Assembly: GCA_015680685.1 (NCBI GenBank)
Contig: MNCI01020980.1
Span: 611,177 to 675,176 of the forward strand
Origin: Gnetum montanum
Taxonomy: Eukaryota > Streptophyta > Gnetopsida > Gnetales > Gnetaceae
Direction: 5' to 3'
Length of the DNA stretch: 64,000 nt
Part shown: positions 21,182 to 31,850 of the stretch, in pieces
Layout of the letters: each line of letters opens with the position of its first letter
How positions within the stretch are numbered: position 1 is the first letter of the stretch
Translations under genes and position numbers: made by a program
Notes under the pieces: generated by a model
Database searches by the model: none
Told to the model about the DNA's origin: nothing
Seen by the model: the letters and a program-made list of their open reading frames with translations, nothing else

Positions 21182-22528
21182 TTTCGCATCAAACAACTCA
21201 AGAAGTATCTTCAACAGGCCTCAGAGAGACTTGAACGCTTAGAACAACAAGAAGAGAGTTGGCAACAAGCAGAATATGAAAAGGAAACAAAACAGGTAAG
21301 CGTAATACTAGAAGTAAACTGTAATACTTCACGACCAATCTTACCTGCCTGTTCCTTTATGATATCATGGCCAAAGCATCATAGGTATACTATAGATTGT
21401 TTGTTTGACACAGGCGCAGAAGTATCACTTGCTAGAGAAGAAACAATTCCTACATGTTTTTGGGAAGAAAAGGAACCATCCCACATTTCCTTCAACACCC
21501 AGAAAAGGTTGTTAACAAAGCCAGCTAGGTTACCTGTTCTAATGCCTGATAAAAAGATAATGTATTTTACAGTCTGTCAATTTCCCTTACCTTCTTATGA
21601 TTGTTTAATAGGATCAGACAATTTACAAAATTTTGATATTACGATTACCAAACAATTTATCAAATTAAACCAACATGAGTTTACTAGGATAAATGCTAGA
21701 CAACAATTTAGAAATCAAAAACTCCAAAAATATAATCAGAAAAGGGAAACTTGGATTGTTAACCAAATTGAAAAACATCAACCAAGTTTTGAAGACATAA
21801 AAACTCAATTATTCCAATTCGCAAATGATGACCCTACTATATTTCGTCACAAAAAAGAACATTGGTGTCAGATCGAATTACAAGATGGAGTAAAAGTAAA
21901 GTCTACTGCACAACATATAGGAATGTCTCCTAGTCTCAGAAAAGAATGTGAATCAGAGATCCAAGAATATTTACAAAGAGGTTTAATCCGACCAAGCACC
22001 AGTATGTTTGCTTGTGCCGCTTTCTTTGTAAACAAACGAGCCGAATTAGTCAGAGGGAAAAAACGTTTAGTGGTTAATTATAAACCTCTGAATGATATTA
22101 TTAAATCAGTCCAACATCCCATTCCAAATAAAGACGATCTGTTTCAATGACTGCCGCATACTAATATTTACTCCAAGTTTGATTTAAAATCAGGATTTTG
22201 GCAGATCCAGGTTCAGGAATCTGATCATTGGAAAACAGCTTTCACAGTACCCGACGGATTATATGAATGGAACGTCTTGTCGTTCGGCATCAAAACTGCT
22301 CTGTCCATATTCCAAAAGATGATGGACTCTATTTTCCATTCTTATCCGTTTATATTAGCTTACATAGATGATATTTTAATTCTTAGCAAATCGGTAAAAG
22401 AACATCTAGATCATTTGCGTATTTTTTCTGACCTCATAGATAAAAATGGACTTGTCCTCTCACCAACAAAAATGAAGATCGGACAGTCTAACATAGAATT
22501 TTTAGGTTTAGAAATCGCTGCCGGTATT
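21182..22528 (+). pseudogene. Viral protease and partial reverse transcriptase, plus-strand copy
   Basis: The same frame as the upstream coat sequence carries a retropepsin motif, CLFDTGAEVSLA (about 21398-21433), then YDCLIGSDNLQNFD, a linker, and the start of the reverse transcriptase (SPSLRKECESEIQEYL). TGA at 22148-22150 replaces the CGA codon seen in the minus-strand arm, an apparent CpG deamination. The frame then resumes to YIDDI (about 22360) and stops being viral reverse transcriptase at the breakpoint 22528. Thumb and RNase H are absent on this strand. Confidence 0.85.
21593..22528 (+). repeat. Right arm of 936-bp inverted repeat
   Basis: This is the reverse-complement partner of 17470-18405. 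It covers the end of the protease, the linker and the palm of the reverse transcriptase. A transcript through both arms could fold into a long hairpin. Confidence 0.85.
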
Positions 22529-22705
22529 GGAACTCTATGAGTGGCTAATTTGTTTCAAAATCTATATGCTATTATGCATGCTACTTTAGGAGATGACTAT
22601 TTCAATATACTGCACTCCATGTTAGAATGGGAAAGAAATTTTACTCCGGTAACAGCCAATATTGTGGCTCATCATGTACTAGCACATTCCACACCAAAGG
22701 AATGA
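22529..22705 (+). pseudogene. Possible coding remnant after the viral breakpoint
   Basis: Beyond the breakpoint and a TGA (22538-22540), the same frame stays open for 54 codons with plausible protein composition ([18 protein letters not shown], then HHVLAHS) and stops at 22705. It could be another viral segment, perhaps upstream of the movement protein, or unrelated host sequence. I do not recognise it. Confidence 0.3.
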
Positions 22706-23058
22706 ACTTGAAGCACAAACAGTGATTCCTTCCTTTGAACCCTAAATGAGCTGGTTGATTAAGCAACAGCAGAAGTAAGTAGCCAAGCAAACAACTAACC
22801 CATGCTTAGCGCTTAGAGTAATGCAATGGAATATAATTACATTACATAGTTGTAGCTAGTAGCTTACTTGCCTGCCTACTTGTATTGATTTGTGTCCCAT
22901 ATCAAAATAACAAAACCTTGTTTGTATCTCTAAGGCCACAGGTTTACACCTTTTCTACCTATATGGATATGAAAACAGATTGAAAACCTTTAAATGCAGC
23001 AAGTATATGATCATTTGACATTGACAAGGTACACGCATGATTTTCATTACTGTCATAC
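22706..23058. other. No gene recognised; intron of the EFR3-like gene
   Basis: AT-rich sequence between the viral insertion and the donor site of the next EFR3-like exon remnant. No repeat or domain was seen. Confidence 0.4.
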
Positions 23059-23255
23059 CTGTACTTTGCATTAAGAATGACATATCACAGAGAACAGAAT
23101 CAGCCAACCCATGTTCACTAGACCAGTTCTTTCCAGCATCAAAATACTATAATATTGACTCCAAAATGCATGGAACAGTTGAGGTTTCTTTAGCTAGTTG
23201 CACCATGTTTTTAATACACTGTTGTGCCCACACCTTGGGATTCTCCATCTCTTCT
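23059..23255 (-). pseudogene. EFR3/SRL2-like ARM-repeat protein, exon remnant 2
   Basis: On the minus strand a pyrimidine-rich tract and TGCAG acceptor precede 23255, and a GGTATGA donor follows 23059, giving a 197-bp exon. It translates as EEMENPKVWAQQCIKNMVQL, then LAKETSTVP, FDAGKNWSSEHGLADSVL and CDMSFLMQ. The order matches the plant EFR3 family block (NPKIWAQICLQ...YFD...GLA..VLSD..YLM, from memory). A TAG at 23147-23149 interrupts the frame just before YFDAGKNW. Well-preserved splice sites with a nonsense codon suggest a fairly recent pseudogene. Confidence 0.75.
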
Positions 23256-25089
23256 CTGCATTTGATACGAAAAAAACAAAAACAATCAAATTTGTTAGAA
23301 AACTGACATAATAGCAAGGCTATATTGATGGATCACAGCTTCTCTTCCATTTCACAATCATATAAACACTTAACCAACTCAGGAACAACTTCCAAATCAG
23401 GAGAAAAAAAAATCCTATCCAACTTTTATATCAAAGCATATCTTCCCAATTTCATATTTGCAACATATAAAAAACTAAACACAATTACTTATAGACAATG
23501 ATTTTCAACATGCATGGATGGCTGTATAAAAAATACATGGATGATGCTACAATGAATATACATGGCCATTAGACAAAACATTCTCGAGTGCAAAATTCAT
23601 TTTATATACAATCACTATTATCTGTGAAAAATTACACAATAGCAGTAACATCCCAATCACCTGGAAAAAAGAAAGAAGTTCCATCCATAATAAACAAATT
23701 TTAATTTTTAAATATTCTATCACTTTGACCTGCAGTATTAAGATTTACTGCAGATTTGCAAGCACAAAACACTAACAGAAAAGGTGATAGAAACTCTGTT
23801 AAATAGAAGGAAGTAATACCTCAATCAGAACACAGAATACGGAATTTGGAAATCCTACTTGTTAATTAATAAATTAAATTTTGTACATGCTCATGTTATT
23901 GTTTTGTAGCTATTATATGCAGAATGAATAAATTAAGCAATCTCAAGACAACTCTATTTACTTTTAACTGATTTATATACAGTAAAGATATAGTTCATAA
24001 TGAAGAGTCATAATTGATTAGAGGAATAAGATAAGCTACTAAATATGGAAAGAATGTGTAAAAGGAGAACTTGAGAACTTATAATACAACATAATGAAGA
24101 CTTGTAATAACATTTAGAAATAAATCAAAAAGTGGAGAAGAAGGTAATAAACCAGTTTCAAACATAAGATCAGCATGAATGGTGAAGTAACAAATCAACG
24201 AACCAGCCATCGAAGAAGTTTGTAATGCACAGGCAAAGTCAAAGATACAGAGTATGATATCAATGATGCAGACTCCTGAAAGGCAAACCATCTCCAGGCT
24301 CAGTAAAGCATACATACTATTACAGTATATGAAATCAGAAAGCTGTCTAGAGAGTGTGCTGTGAATTTTTCCATGTCAAAGAACAGAAGGCAAAAAAGCC
24401 CATGCTGTGTATAAACCAAATATAAGTCTGGCAAGAAGTTATAGACAGATAATAATCATAACTATAGTAATGGTATGACAATTACTATTCAAAGTTCAAA
24501 GCCCTGTAAACAGGCTAGAGTCAAGAAACTTGGAAGGTTTAAGTTAAACAACATAATGTATAAGGGTCATTGAGTACAACCTAGCCCTGGAGCTTGCTTG
24601 AAGATCTTAACTTCATGTATATCGTAATTAGATAAGGTAATATGGCTATTCTATAAAAAGGAAATTCTAGTTACACTTATAACACATAAAAACAATTCTA
24701 TTTTTGGTCTTGCCATTTCCATAGTGGATAATCTTTAGGTCAGTGGACAACTGCAATTACCAACCACTGCGCCTATTCTCCATAGCTCAAAAAATGATCA
24801 TTTAATACACGCTTGATATGTACCTATCAAAAATAGTAAAAGATGTTCCTATGAATTTAAGCATGGACTCATGCTATAATGTATGTTGGATATGAAATGC
24901 ATAAAAGTACATTTTCTCCCTTTTTCTTTTTTGTTTTTTAATGCTTTGGAGTCAATGGTTTGATTCAATCACTGTTAAATGTAGGCAAAAGTAATGAACA
25001 GCCTGTGAAGAACATCTAAAATGTTGTGATCATCCCTTGGAAATTCTGGTGAGAGAATTACATGGTCAATTCGGAAGGATCTTTGAATC
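23256..25089. other. No gene recognised; intron of the EFR3-like gene
   Basis: AT-rich sequence with homopolymer runs, between exon remnants 1 and 2 on the minus strand. The frame at 24079-24315 (minus) has no recognised similarity. Confidence 0.45.
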
Positions 25090-25251
25090 TTAATTTTATA
25101 CTTTCTTATTCAAAGTTGGAGAGTGAATCCTTCACCGTTCCCATAGTGCTTCTTCCTTCACATCTATGAACTTCTTCAACCCATGTATGATGCAAATCAC
25201 CCCTATCAAAGCCATTATCTTTTTCGTAGTTATCCAGTGCACAGAAACCAT
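25090..25251 (-). pseudogene. EFR3/SRL2-like ARM-repeat protein, exon remnant 1
   Basis: A CTTGCAG acceptor precedes 25251 on the minus strand. The translation contains CALDNYEKDNGFDRGDLHH followed by TWVEEVHRCEGRS. It corresponds to the ALDNY...NWVNEV.RCEGR segment that immediately precedes the NPKVW block in plant EFR3 proteins, so its position upstream of exon remnant 2 is in the right order. The donor end is uncertain because a stop follows EGRSTMGTVKDSLSNFE. Earlier exons (the N-terminal cysteine-rich membrane anchor) were not found in the window. Confidence 0.65.
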
Positions 25252-25622
25252 CTGCAAGATGGTGTGACAAAAACAAAAACCAGACAAAATTAGTTGAGAG
25301 AGTTAAATTTCACCTATTATAAACATCATACACGGTATCTTTACTGCTTACTTCTTTTAAGAAGAAAACATGGGATAATAGTTGTGTTTTCCTTTCAAAA
25401 ATACAAAAATAAATAAAGCTACTAATCCAATTCAATATTGGAATAATGTTAACTACAAAACACTGCATATGGAGTCCATTCAGTTGTTGGAACAAAACCA
25501 TAAGCATGTAAAGAGGACTCAACTACACCAGCAGGAAGCCAAGAAATCATTAAAGAAAGAAGGATAAAACAAACAGTATGCCAAAATACCACAGAACAAG
25601 AAGGATGAAATATAGTATCATC
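25252..25622. other. No gene recognised
   Basis: AT-rich sequence immediately upstream (minus strand) of the EFR3-like exon remnant 1. No further exon was recognised. Confidence 0.4.
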
Positions 25623-25745
25623 ACCTAGAGGCTTAATGTTGATCCCACCAAAGTGGAGTCCTGGAAGGGTCAATGGATGAGTGAAAACCTAACTTCTTTC
25701 GAGTGGTTGCAACCAAGCTCAAACCTAGGTCTTATGACTTTAGAA
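25623..25745 (-). repeat. SINE-like repeat, minus-strand copy
   Basis: On the minus strand the segment with CCTAGGTTTGAGC, CAACCACT, AAGAAGTT, TTTTCACTCAT, GGTGGGATCAACATTAAGCC matches the plus-strand copy at about 35615-35715. The part GGTTTGAGC resembles a pol III B box (GGTTCGANNCC) with a decayed CpG. Flanking duplications were not resolved. Confidence 0.6.
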
Positions 25746-26139
25746 ACAAGGAAGGATAAAATATAAAGAAGAGTAATTTAAATTTTTTTTTAAAAAAAAA
25801 GCTCTACAATGTCATTTTTCATAACCAAGTTCCCCACCATAGTGACTAGGTTCACGGTGTACCAATCAAATGCTAGTCCCAAAGCAATCACCCAACCATA
25901 CACAAGGTGTAATACAAACATTGGGCTAGCAATTAAACCTTGGGAAGCAAATAGGGACATAAATGAATAACATTTCAAACATAAAAACCATATAGAACGT
26001 TCTTCAAAAATGATCAACTTGGAAAATCAAACCCATTCAATCTCTATTGAGCATCAATGAGTACAAAGGAGACCATACTCTACACACTTATTTATTACTG
26101 AGATAGTATGATTGCATGGTGTGCTATGGAAGGTTATCA

Positions 26140-27000
26140 GTGATCATGATGCTTGATTTACATCAAGGTTCTGGTGGACATTCCAAGCAAGGATAAGGAC
26201 ATAGTTGAATACGAGTTTAGCGTATCACCTACAAATGGATGGCCAAACCAAGTAGGTTAATCAAATTCTTGAGGACATGTTGAAGGCATGTGCTTTGCAG
26301 CATTGGGATAGTTGAGATAGGATGCTTCCATTAGCAAAAATTTGGTTACAATAACAATTATCAGGTAAGTTTGTAGGTAGCGCCATTAGGCCATGTCAAA
26401 TGTCATTGTATTGGGATGCTATTGAGGATCACCAATGTGTGAGTACAAACATAGTGGTTCAAAATATACAGCAAGTTTAGATAGTCTATGATCAGTTACA
26501 AGCTTCCCAAGATAGATAAGAGACATATGTCAATAAACATAGAAGGTCATTGGAGTTCGTTGTTGGGGATCATGTGTTTCTTCATGTTTCTCCCCTAAAG
26601 GGACTTATGTAATTTGGCTAGAAGGGAACTTAGCTCCAAGATATGTTGGCCCATTTAAGGTATTACAAAGGATTGGCAAGATGGCCTATCGGTTGGCATT
26701 CTCTATAGTTGGCAGATGTGCATGGTGTATTTTATGTCTCTATGTTGAAAATATATGTGCCTGATGCGTAACATGTCAATGATTAGATAGATGTGCAACT
26801 GCAACAACCGCAGTTGCACCATATGTGGAGATGCCAGTCCAGAATGTGGACCATATGTTGCAACAACTGCATAGTAGACATGTTAGATGGTAAAGCTATT
26901 GTGGAACAAGCATGGATCTCAAGAGGCAACATAAGAAGTGGTGATAGATATGTGGACTTCTCACCCTAAGATCTTCGAAGAGGAAGATTCTCAAGGGTGG
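26140..27000 (+). pseudogene. Ty3-gypsy (Tekay/Del-type) integrase C-terminal remnant
   Basis: Plus-strand translation with several stops gives FTSRFWWTFQ, HLQMDGQTK, VNQILEDMLKACAL, RRSLEFVVGDHVFLHVSPLK and LAPRYVGPFKVLQRIGKMAY. These are the end of the integrase catalytic core and its GPY/F-type C-terminal domain in Tekay/Del chromovirus elements. The reverse transcriptase and the first part of the integrase are absent upstream. A typical Tekay 3' LTR start (TATAACACCCC, expected TGTAACACCCC) follows at about 27005. It is unrelated to families A and B. Confidence 0.85.
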
Positions 27001-27004
27001 AGAA

Positions 27005-28250
27005 TATAACACCCCTTTGTAGGAACCTGTGCTATATGATGATATCTCATTACGTGTGTGTGCATGGGTCTAAATAGTTGGCATATGTTATGAATTTTAT
27101 GATGATGCATGAGGATATATTATATGTGATATTTAATGTCCCATTTATGATTACATGACATAATTATACATACTGATCTTGCAAGATGTGTTCGACAAAT
27201 GTGTCTGGCAAGGATGGAGGATTGAGGACAAGATCAGCAAATCGATATGTGTTTATGATTTATGCTTAGTGGTGTGCATTTATGCATTCATCATATATGA
27301 CCATGTTTGCAGAAACTTATATTTATTTATGGCACACAGATGTGTAGTGTGTGAGATGAGCTTACTATAGGTTTAATCGGTTTTGGATTTGGAGCTGTCG
27401 TGTGTGAGTTATGCAAGGTTGTGTGTTTGTGTTTCAAGTGTATTAGTTGGGATACAAGTTTTACGGTCAAACTTATGAAAATACATTCCTTGCATTTGAT
27501 ATTATATTTTATATTTAAAAAAAATATACCTTCTTTTTCTTATTCATGTCAGTTGTTCCACTAAGCATTCTAAATCACCATTGTTGTCTTGCTCTAACTG
27601 CATCATGAGCTTGTGGGATTAATTAGCATTGTTCAAGGGCTAGATTCAAGTTTGTTACTATTTCTTGTGCTTGGGTCTAGGAGCTATTTGGGTTAGGAAA
27701 AAGCTTTGCACGTGTTTTGGGCTTTCTATGGTCATATTGGACTTATGTAGACTTCAGTAGTGATTGGTGGGTTTCCTTTACCTTTCTCCTAGTTTTTTTT
27801 AGTAGATTCATGTGTTTATGCATGTGTATTAGATCTATGAGACAAAGTGAAATATTTGGATGCCTGCATGTTGGTTTTGGTATGAATTTGCCCACATGTT
27901 GTGATGGTTTAATCATTTATTTTATTCAGAAAACCACACAAATATTTAATTTTGATTTTTAATTATTTTACTATGTTTTTTAAGATTTAATAGAATTTTC
28001 ATAAAATCAAATTTAAGTTTTTAATATTTTTCTTAAAATATTATGATTATTATTAATGTCACATGGCCCTTTCCAGCTGAGACTATTCCCGGGTTTCCGT
28101 ACCCATATGGGAGGCGCCCTAGGCAATAGTCTCCTAAAACGAGTTTTCACAGGTGTTGGCGGCATGTCCAAAATTTACGCATCAACAGTGTTATGCACAG
28201 TATTAACGCTTGCTTACGATGCATATGGCTTGGTTATATGTTGATTGTTG
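27005..28250 (+). repeat. Putative 3' LTR of the Tekay-type element
   Basis: The sequence TATAACACCCCTTTG directly after the integrase end resembles the conserved 5' end of plant Tekay LTRs. The 3' boundary cannot be placed because no second copy is present. The GC-richer stretch at 28060-28180 may be part of it. Confidence 0.45.
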
Positions 28251-30889
28251 AGGATTAAGCTAGCCTACTATTGCTTCTTGCTAAGTGTATGTATGGCGCA
28301 AGTTGCTTATTAAGGCTTAAGTATGTTTGGCATGATATATAATTTTTATGACAATGCATGTAGCACAAGTTGCTTGTGGTCAGTCAACATGTGGAGTTAG
28401 CACACTAGTTGGTAATGAGACACGACAAAGAACATTGGATTGACCCCCACTATGATACATCAGTAAGGCTCCTATCTCAAGCCTCATCATAAGAGTGGAA
28501 GTGCATATGTGTAATTGTCCTTATAGCTAGTACATGACATAGGTGTGTTTGTACAAAGGATGATGTAAGGGTTAATCCAAAGCATAGGATGATGACTTAG
28601 TACATAGAGTAGTGGGAAAGTGATATTCAAGAGCGTAAAAGTAACGTAAGGGAGCATGCGTAGCTTAATCATTGGGTGAGTAGGTTGCTAGACATATTAG
28701 CTATAAAAGTTTGCTAATGATACAAATATTGTTGCCTTGGTGGTGGAATTCCTCATGAATGTGGGGCTTGTTACTGTTGATGAAGTTGAGGGGGTGGTCT
28801 ACCTAGATAGTACAAAAGATGATATTGTTGCTTGTAATTGTCTTGTGGATAAGGCAACCTCTTGGGCATATCCTTCATAACAAACTTTGGATTTCGTTCA
28901 TATATCCTTGATTCTTGTATAGAAGCAATTTTGTGTAACATTATAAGGAAAATGTTCTTTGGATGTTAATATTGGCATATGTCACATCTATCATCTTCTT
29001 TTGATTTCAAATTAATAACCACATTAACTACAATAGCATTTCCTTTCTACCAATATGACTTCCTTCTTATCTCTTTCTTATTCTTCTTTTTTTTATCATT
29101 CTTGGTTTTCTTCCTCTCTCTTTTCTCCTTTATAATTTTGAGAGTGGATGCAAATTTCTCATCCACAGAGCTTCACATTATGTTAACCTTGGCCACAAGT
29201 TCTAGAATAGACTTTTGCATGGGCAAGGTCTTCTATTGAACCATCTCATCTAGTGGAACTTTTTTTTTTTTTTTGCACCTCACAAATAGGAACATCTCTC
29301 TTGTGAAGAGATGAGTCCATGTTGTACATCTTTGTTACTCTTGATTTATCAATGTTTAAAAATGCACAATGAAGATATGTTATAATAATTGCATTTGTAG
29401 TTTCTCATTTCCAAGATCATCATAGATTACATTTCCTAGTTGTATTTCTATTTTGTCATTTGTTTTATTTTTCTTGAACTTGTGTTTCATAAAGATATTT
29501 TATCATGAAATGATGGAGAAAACCCTAGAATATTGATAGTGAATTTTCAGCATTTTCATAATTCAATCTTTTCCACATGAATTGAATCAACAACTTCCAT
29601 ATTAAGACTATTATCACGAAACTAGCATCTCATTGTTATAATACATGAATGTTGCAACTTTATGTTGTGATTATCATCCTAGCCTTATTACAACAAAATA
29701 AGGTCAGCTACATGCATGTTGTTTGTTTTATGTGTCTTTTGCAAATACAAGTTGTATAATCTTGACATAGAAAACTTAAATCACAAGTTCAATTCCAATG
29801 GTCAATGTTGAGTAATGGATTAAAAAAAGTTTATAAAAAACATTCTAAAAATCTTAATTTATACATCAAGAAAGCCTCATTGGACTAAGGAAAAAATTCA
29901 TAATTACAAAGATAAAACAAAATTATTAATTCTACAATATCACTTTTAATACAGTGCATTGATCATTATTTTTCTTTTTCCATTTTTCTTGTACCTCATT
30001 TAACTCAATTCGGTGAAATTACTTCAACCTTAATAATGGAATTAAGAAAGTATTCGTTGGCCATCGTCAAGCATATATTCTTAAAGACTTCTTGTTGCAG
30101 GCATTAGTGAGTGTTGAAAAATATTAACAGAGATGTTGACATTAGTTTTTGATTAAGTTTCCATTGGATAATAAACCTTATATCATGTTAAACATATCCT
30201 GTGTCAGAGATTCAATATACAGTAAATTAGGATGATTTAATAAAACATATAAATTTTAAAATGGTATCGTAATATTTATAAGATAATAATTTAGAATATC
30301 GTTATTTCCTATTCAAAGTAGCATCTGCCCAGTGAGAATTGGTGATAAGATTGTAAACATATTTTCTCAACGGAAATGTAAACCAGTAAATGAGTCCAAT
30401 CATGAATTACTGTACAACGAAAATATGGGTTACAAAAACTCGTTAAATATTCTAAGTATCTTTGAATGCCGTATTTTGTAGGAATTGCAGACAGCATAAA
30501 ACAATGCCAGTGATAGATGTATGCTTTTGTTCAGGCGGAGAATACGGTCATGTCCAATTTGAAATTGTGGGCGGTAATTTGTGTGTTTTCACATTGAAAG
30601 AGCAAGGGCAGTGGGTCTTGTCCGATTGAATGTTGCAAATATTTTTGAACAGAAGAAACTGGCTTGTCTGCAACCGCAATTTATCGTGGAGCCATGGTCC
30701 ATAAATCACCTTTCATTGATGAGTTATAAAATCTGTAGTACCGGGTACGGCATGGTATGGTACTATTGTTTTGGCACAGATCATGCAATTTCTGTGAAAA
30801 AGCTTGTGTTGCTCTTTGCTATAACCGTGCGCCTCTCATCGATTCAGGGTGTTGAGCGAGTGCTCATTCTTAGTTTCTGTAAGTTTCAT
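28251..30889. other. No gene recognised; AT-rich with a short SINE-tail-like motif
   Basis: Mostly AT-rich sequence with T runs (29070-29140, 29260-29275). At about 29670-29712 the segment ATCATCCTAGCCTTATTACAACAAAATAAGG resembles the conserved 3' end of Au-type plant SINEs (CCTTGTCCCAACAAnnTGGGGT, from memory). The frame at 30581-30919 (plus) has protein-like composition but no recognised domain. Confidence 0.35.
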
Positions 30890-30991
30890 ACATCAGTTTC
30901 TTTTTATCTGCCTTGTTGATGAAACACGTTTTGCAAACATACATCAGTTTCTTTTTATCTGCCTTGTTGATGAAACATGTTTTGCAATCAT
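30890..30991 (+). repeat. 51-bp tandem duplication at the start of an LTR fragment
   Basis: ACATCAGTTTCTTTTTATCT and the following bases through TGATGAAACAYGTTTTGCAA are repeated with a 51-base period (starts at 30890 and 30941). A further partial copy, TGATGAAACATGTTTTG, appears at about 31037. Each copy contains the TGATGAA start typical of the family B LTR. Confidence 0.8.
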
Positions 30992-31846
30992 CGTATCGGA
31001 CGTCAGGGCTGCGACATTGGGTACGTGATATCGGTATGATGAAACATGTTTTGTTGTCGCCACGATGTTGGGTATCGTGGTATCAGACGTTAGGTACACG
31101 ACATCCGGTCTTGATGCAACTTCAGGTATCCAATGGCGCGGTATATACCTCGGCCTATAAATATAGCACTGGGCTCTAGTTTTCATATAGTTTTTTTGGT
31201 CATAGTAAAACTTTTGTAGTTTGTTTTCTATAGAGTTAGAATATTTTCTGAATGCCCAGTGTGATGTTTGTAATCATATGGCACATTTGTTCGAGTGTAA
31301 TGTACTTGGACACTTTACATGACTAGCCATAAAGATCAAGATTACTCCAATCATTGCAACATCCACTTAAATTATTATTATTTTTAATTGTTAATTATTT
31401 ACTGGTTTCTTTAGTTAAATGTTTTCATTTATTGCTATTTACTATTCACGTTATTAAGCAAAAGGTGTGCGCCTTAATCACGAATGTTTAAGTGTAGATA
31501 CTTGGTAATCTAGAAGTGTATCATTTGGCACAACCAGTGACGTACATTTGGTAATCCCAGAGGTAGCATCACGAATTTCAAGACGTGTACGGATGATTAA
31601 GAACGGATACTCATCGCCCATAGGCTAGTTTAGATCTTGTTTTCAATCATTCATTTAGTTTAATTAATCTATCTCTTTATTGCCATCAAGAGTAGCGTAG
31701 AATTAGGAACAACATCATATGCCTCACTTTGGACTAAATCATATGTGACAAAGCTACCACTAGTCCAAGTGGGAAGAAAGAGAACTATGATCAAAGCATA
31801 ACGATTTAGATGCCACAACTAGTCCCATCCATGAAATTCGACCGNC
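30968..31846 (+). repeat. Partial family B LTR (B3)
   Basis: It begins at TGATGAAACATG, has palindromic GATATCGG/ATCGTGGTATC-type modules, and TATAAATA at 31156-31163. It then aligns with the B1 and B2 LTRs: TCACTTTGGACTAAATCATATGTGACAA, ACTAGTCCAAGTGGGAAGA, TTTAGATGCCACAACTAGTCC. It stops around the ambiguous base at 31845, before the GTATGGTTGAGTGTAGGGG end, so the 3' quarter of U5 is missing. No internal region accompanies it. Confidence 0.75.
31845..31845. other. Ambiguous base (n)
   Basis: A single n lies exactly where family B LTR similarity ends (GACCG n CGGAACTAGG). It may mark an uncertain assembly join rather than a biological boundary. Confidence 0.9.
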
Positions 31847-31850
31847 GGAA

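Larger units (their letters stand above)
15481..22528. mobile_element. Rearranged endogenous pararetrovirus (Caulimoviridae-like)
   Basis: Two pieces of a caulimovirid genome are joined tail to tail at about 18406. The minus-strand piece (18405 down to about 15500) reads protease end, reverse transcriptase, RNase H, an unidentified downstream region, and a TATA/polyadenylation region. The plus-strand piece (18406 to 22528) reads movement protein C-terminus, coat protein with a zinc finger, protease, and part of the reverse transcriptase. The pieces overlap in a 936-bp inverted repeat (17470-18405 and 21593-22528). No LTRs or integrase are present, as expected for pararetroviruses, which integrate passively. 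The genus cannot be fixed by eye. A gymnosperm-type endogenous genus is possible. Confidence 0.85.

Noticed and set aside
24079-24315. Minus-strand frame that could be another EFR3-like exon
   Set aside because: Its sequence does not resemble any EFR3 block I know and it lies between two exons that are adjacent in the protein.
30581-30919. 112-codon plus-strand frame with protein-like composition
   Set aside because: No domain recognised, no splice or promoter context, and it overlaps the start of a tandem duplication; kept only as a note.
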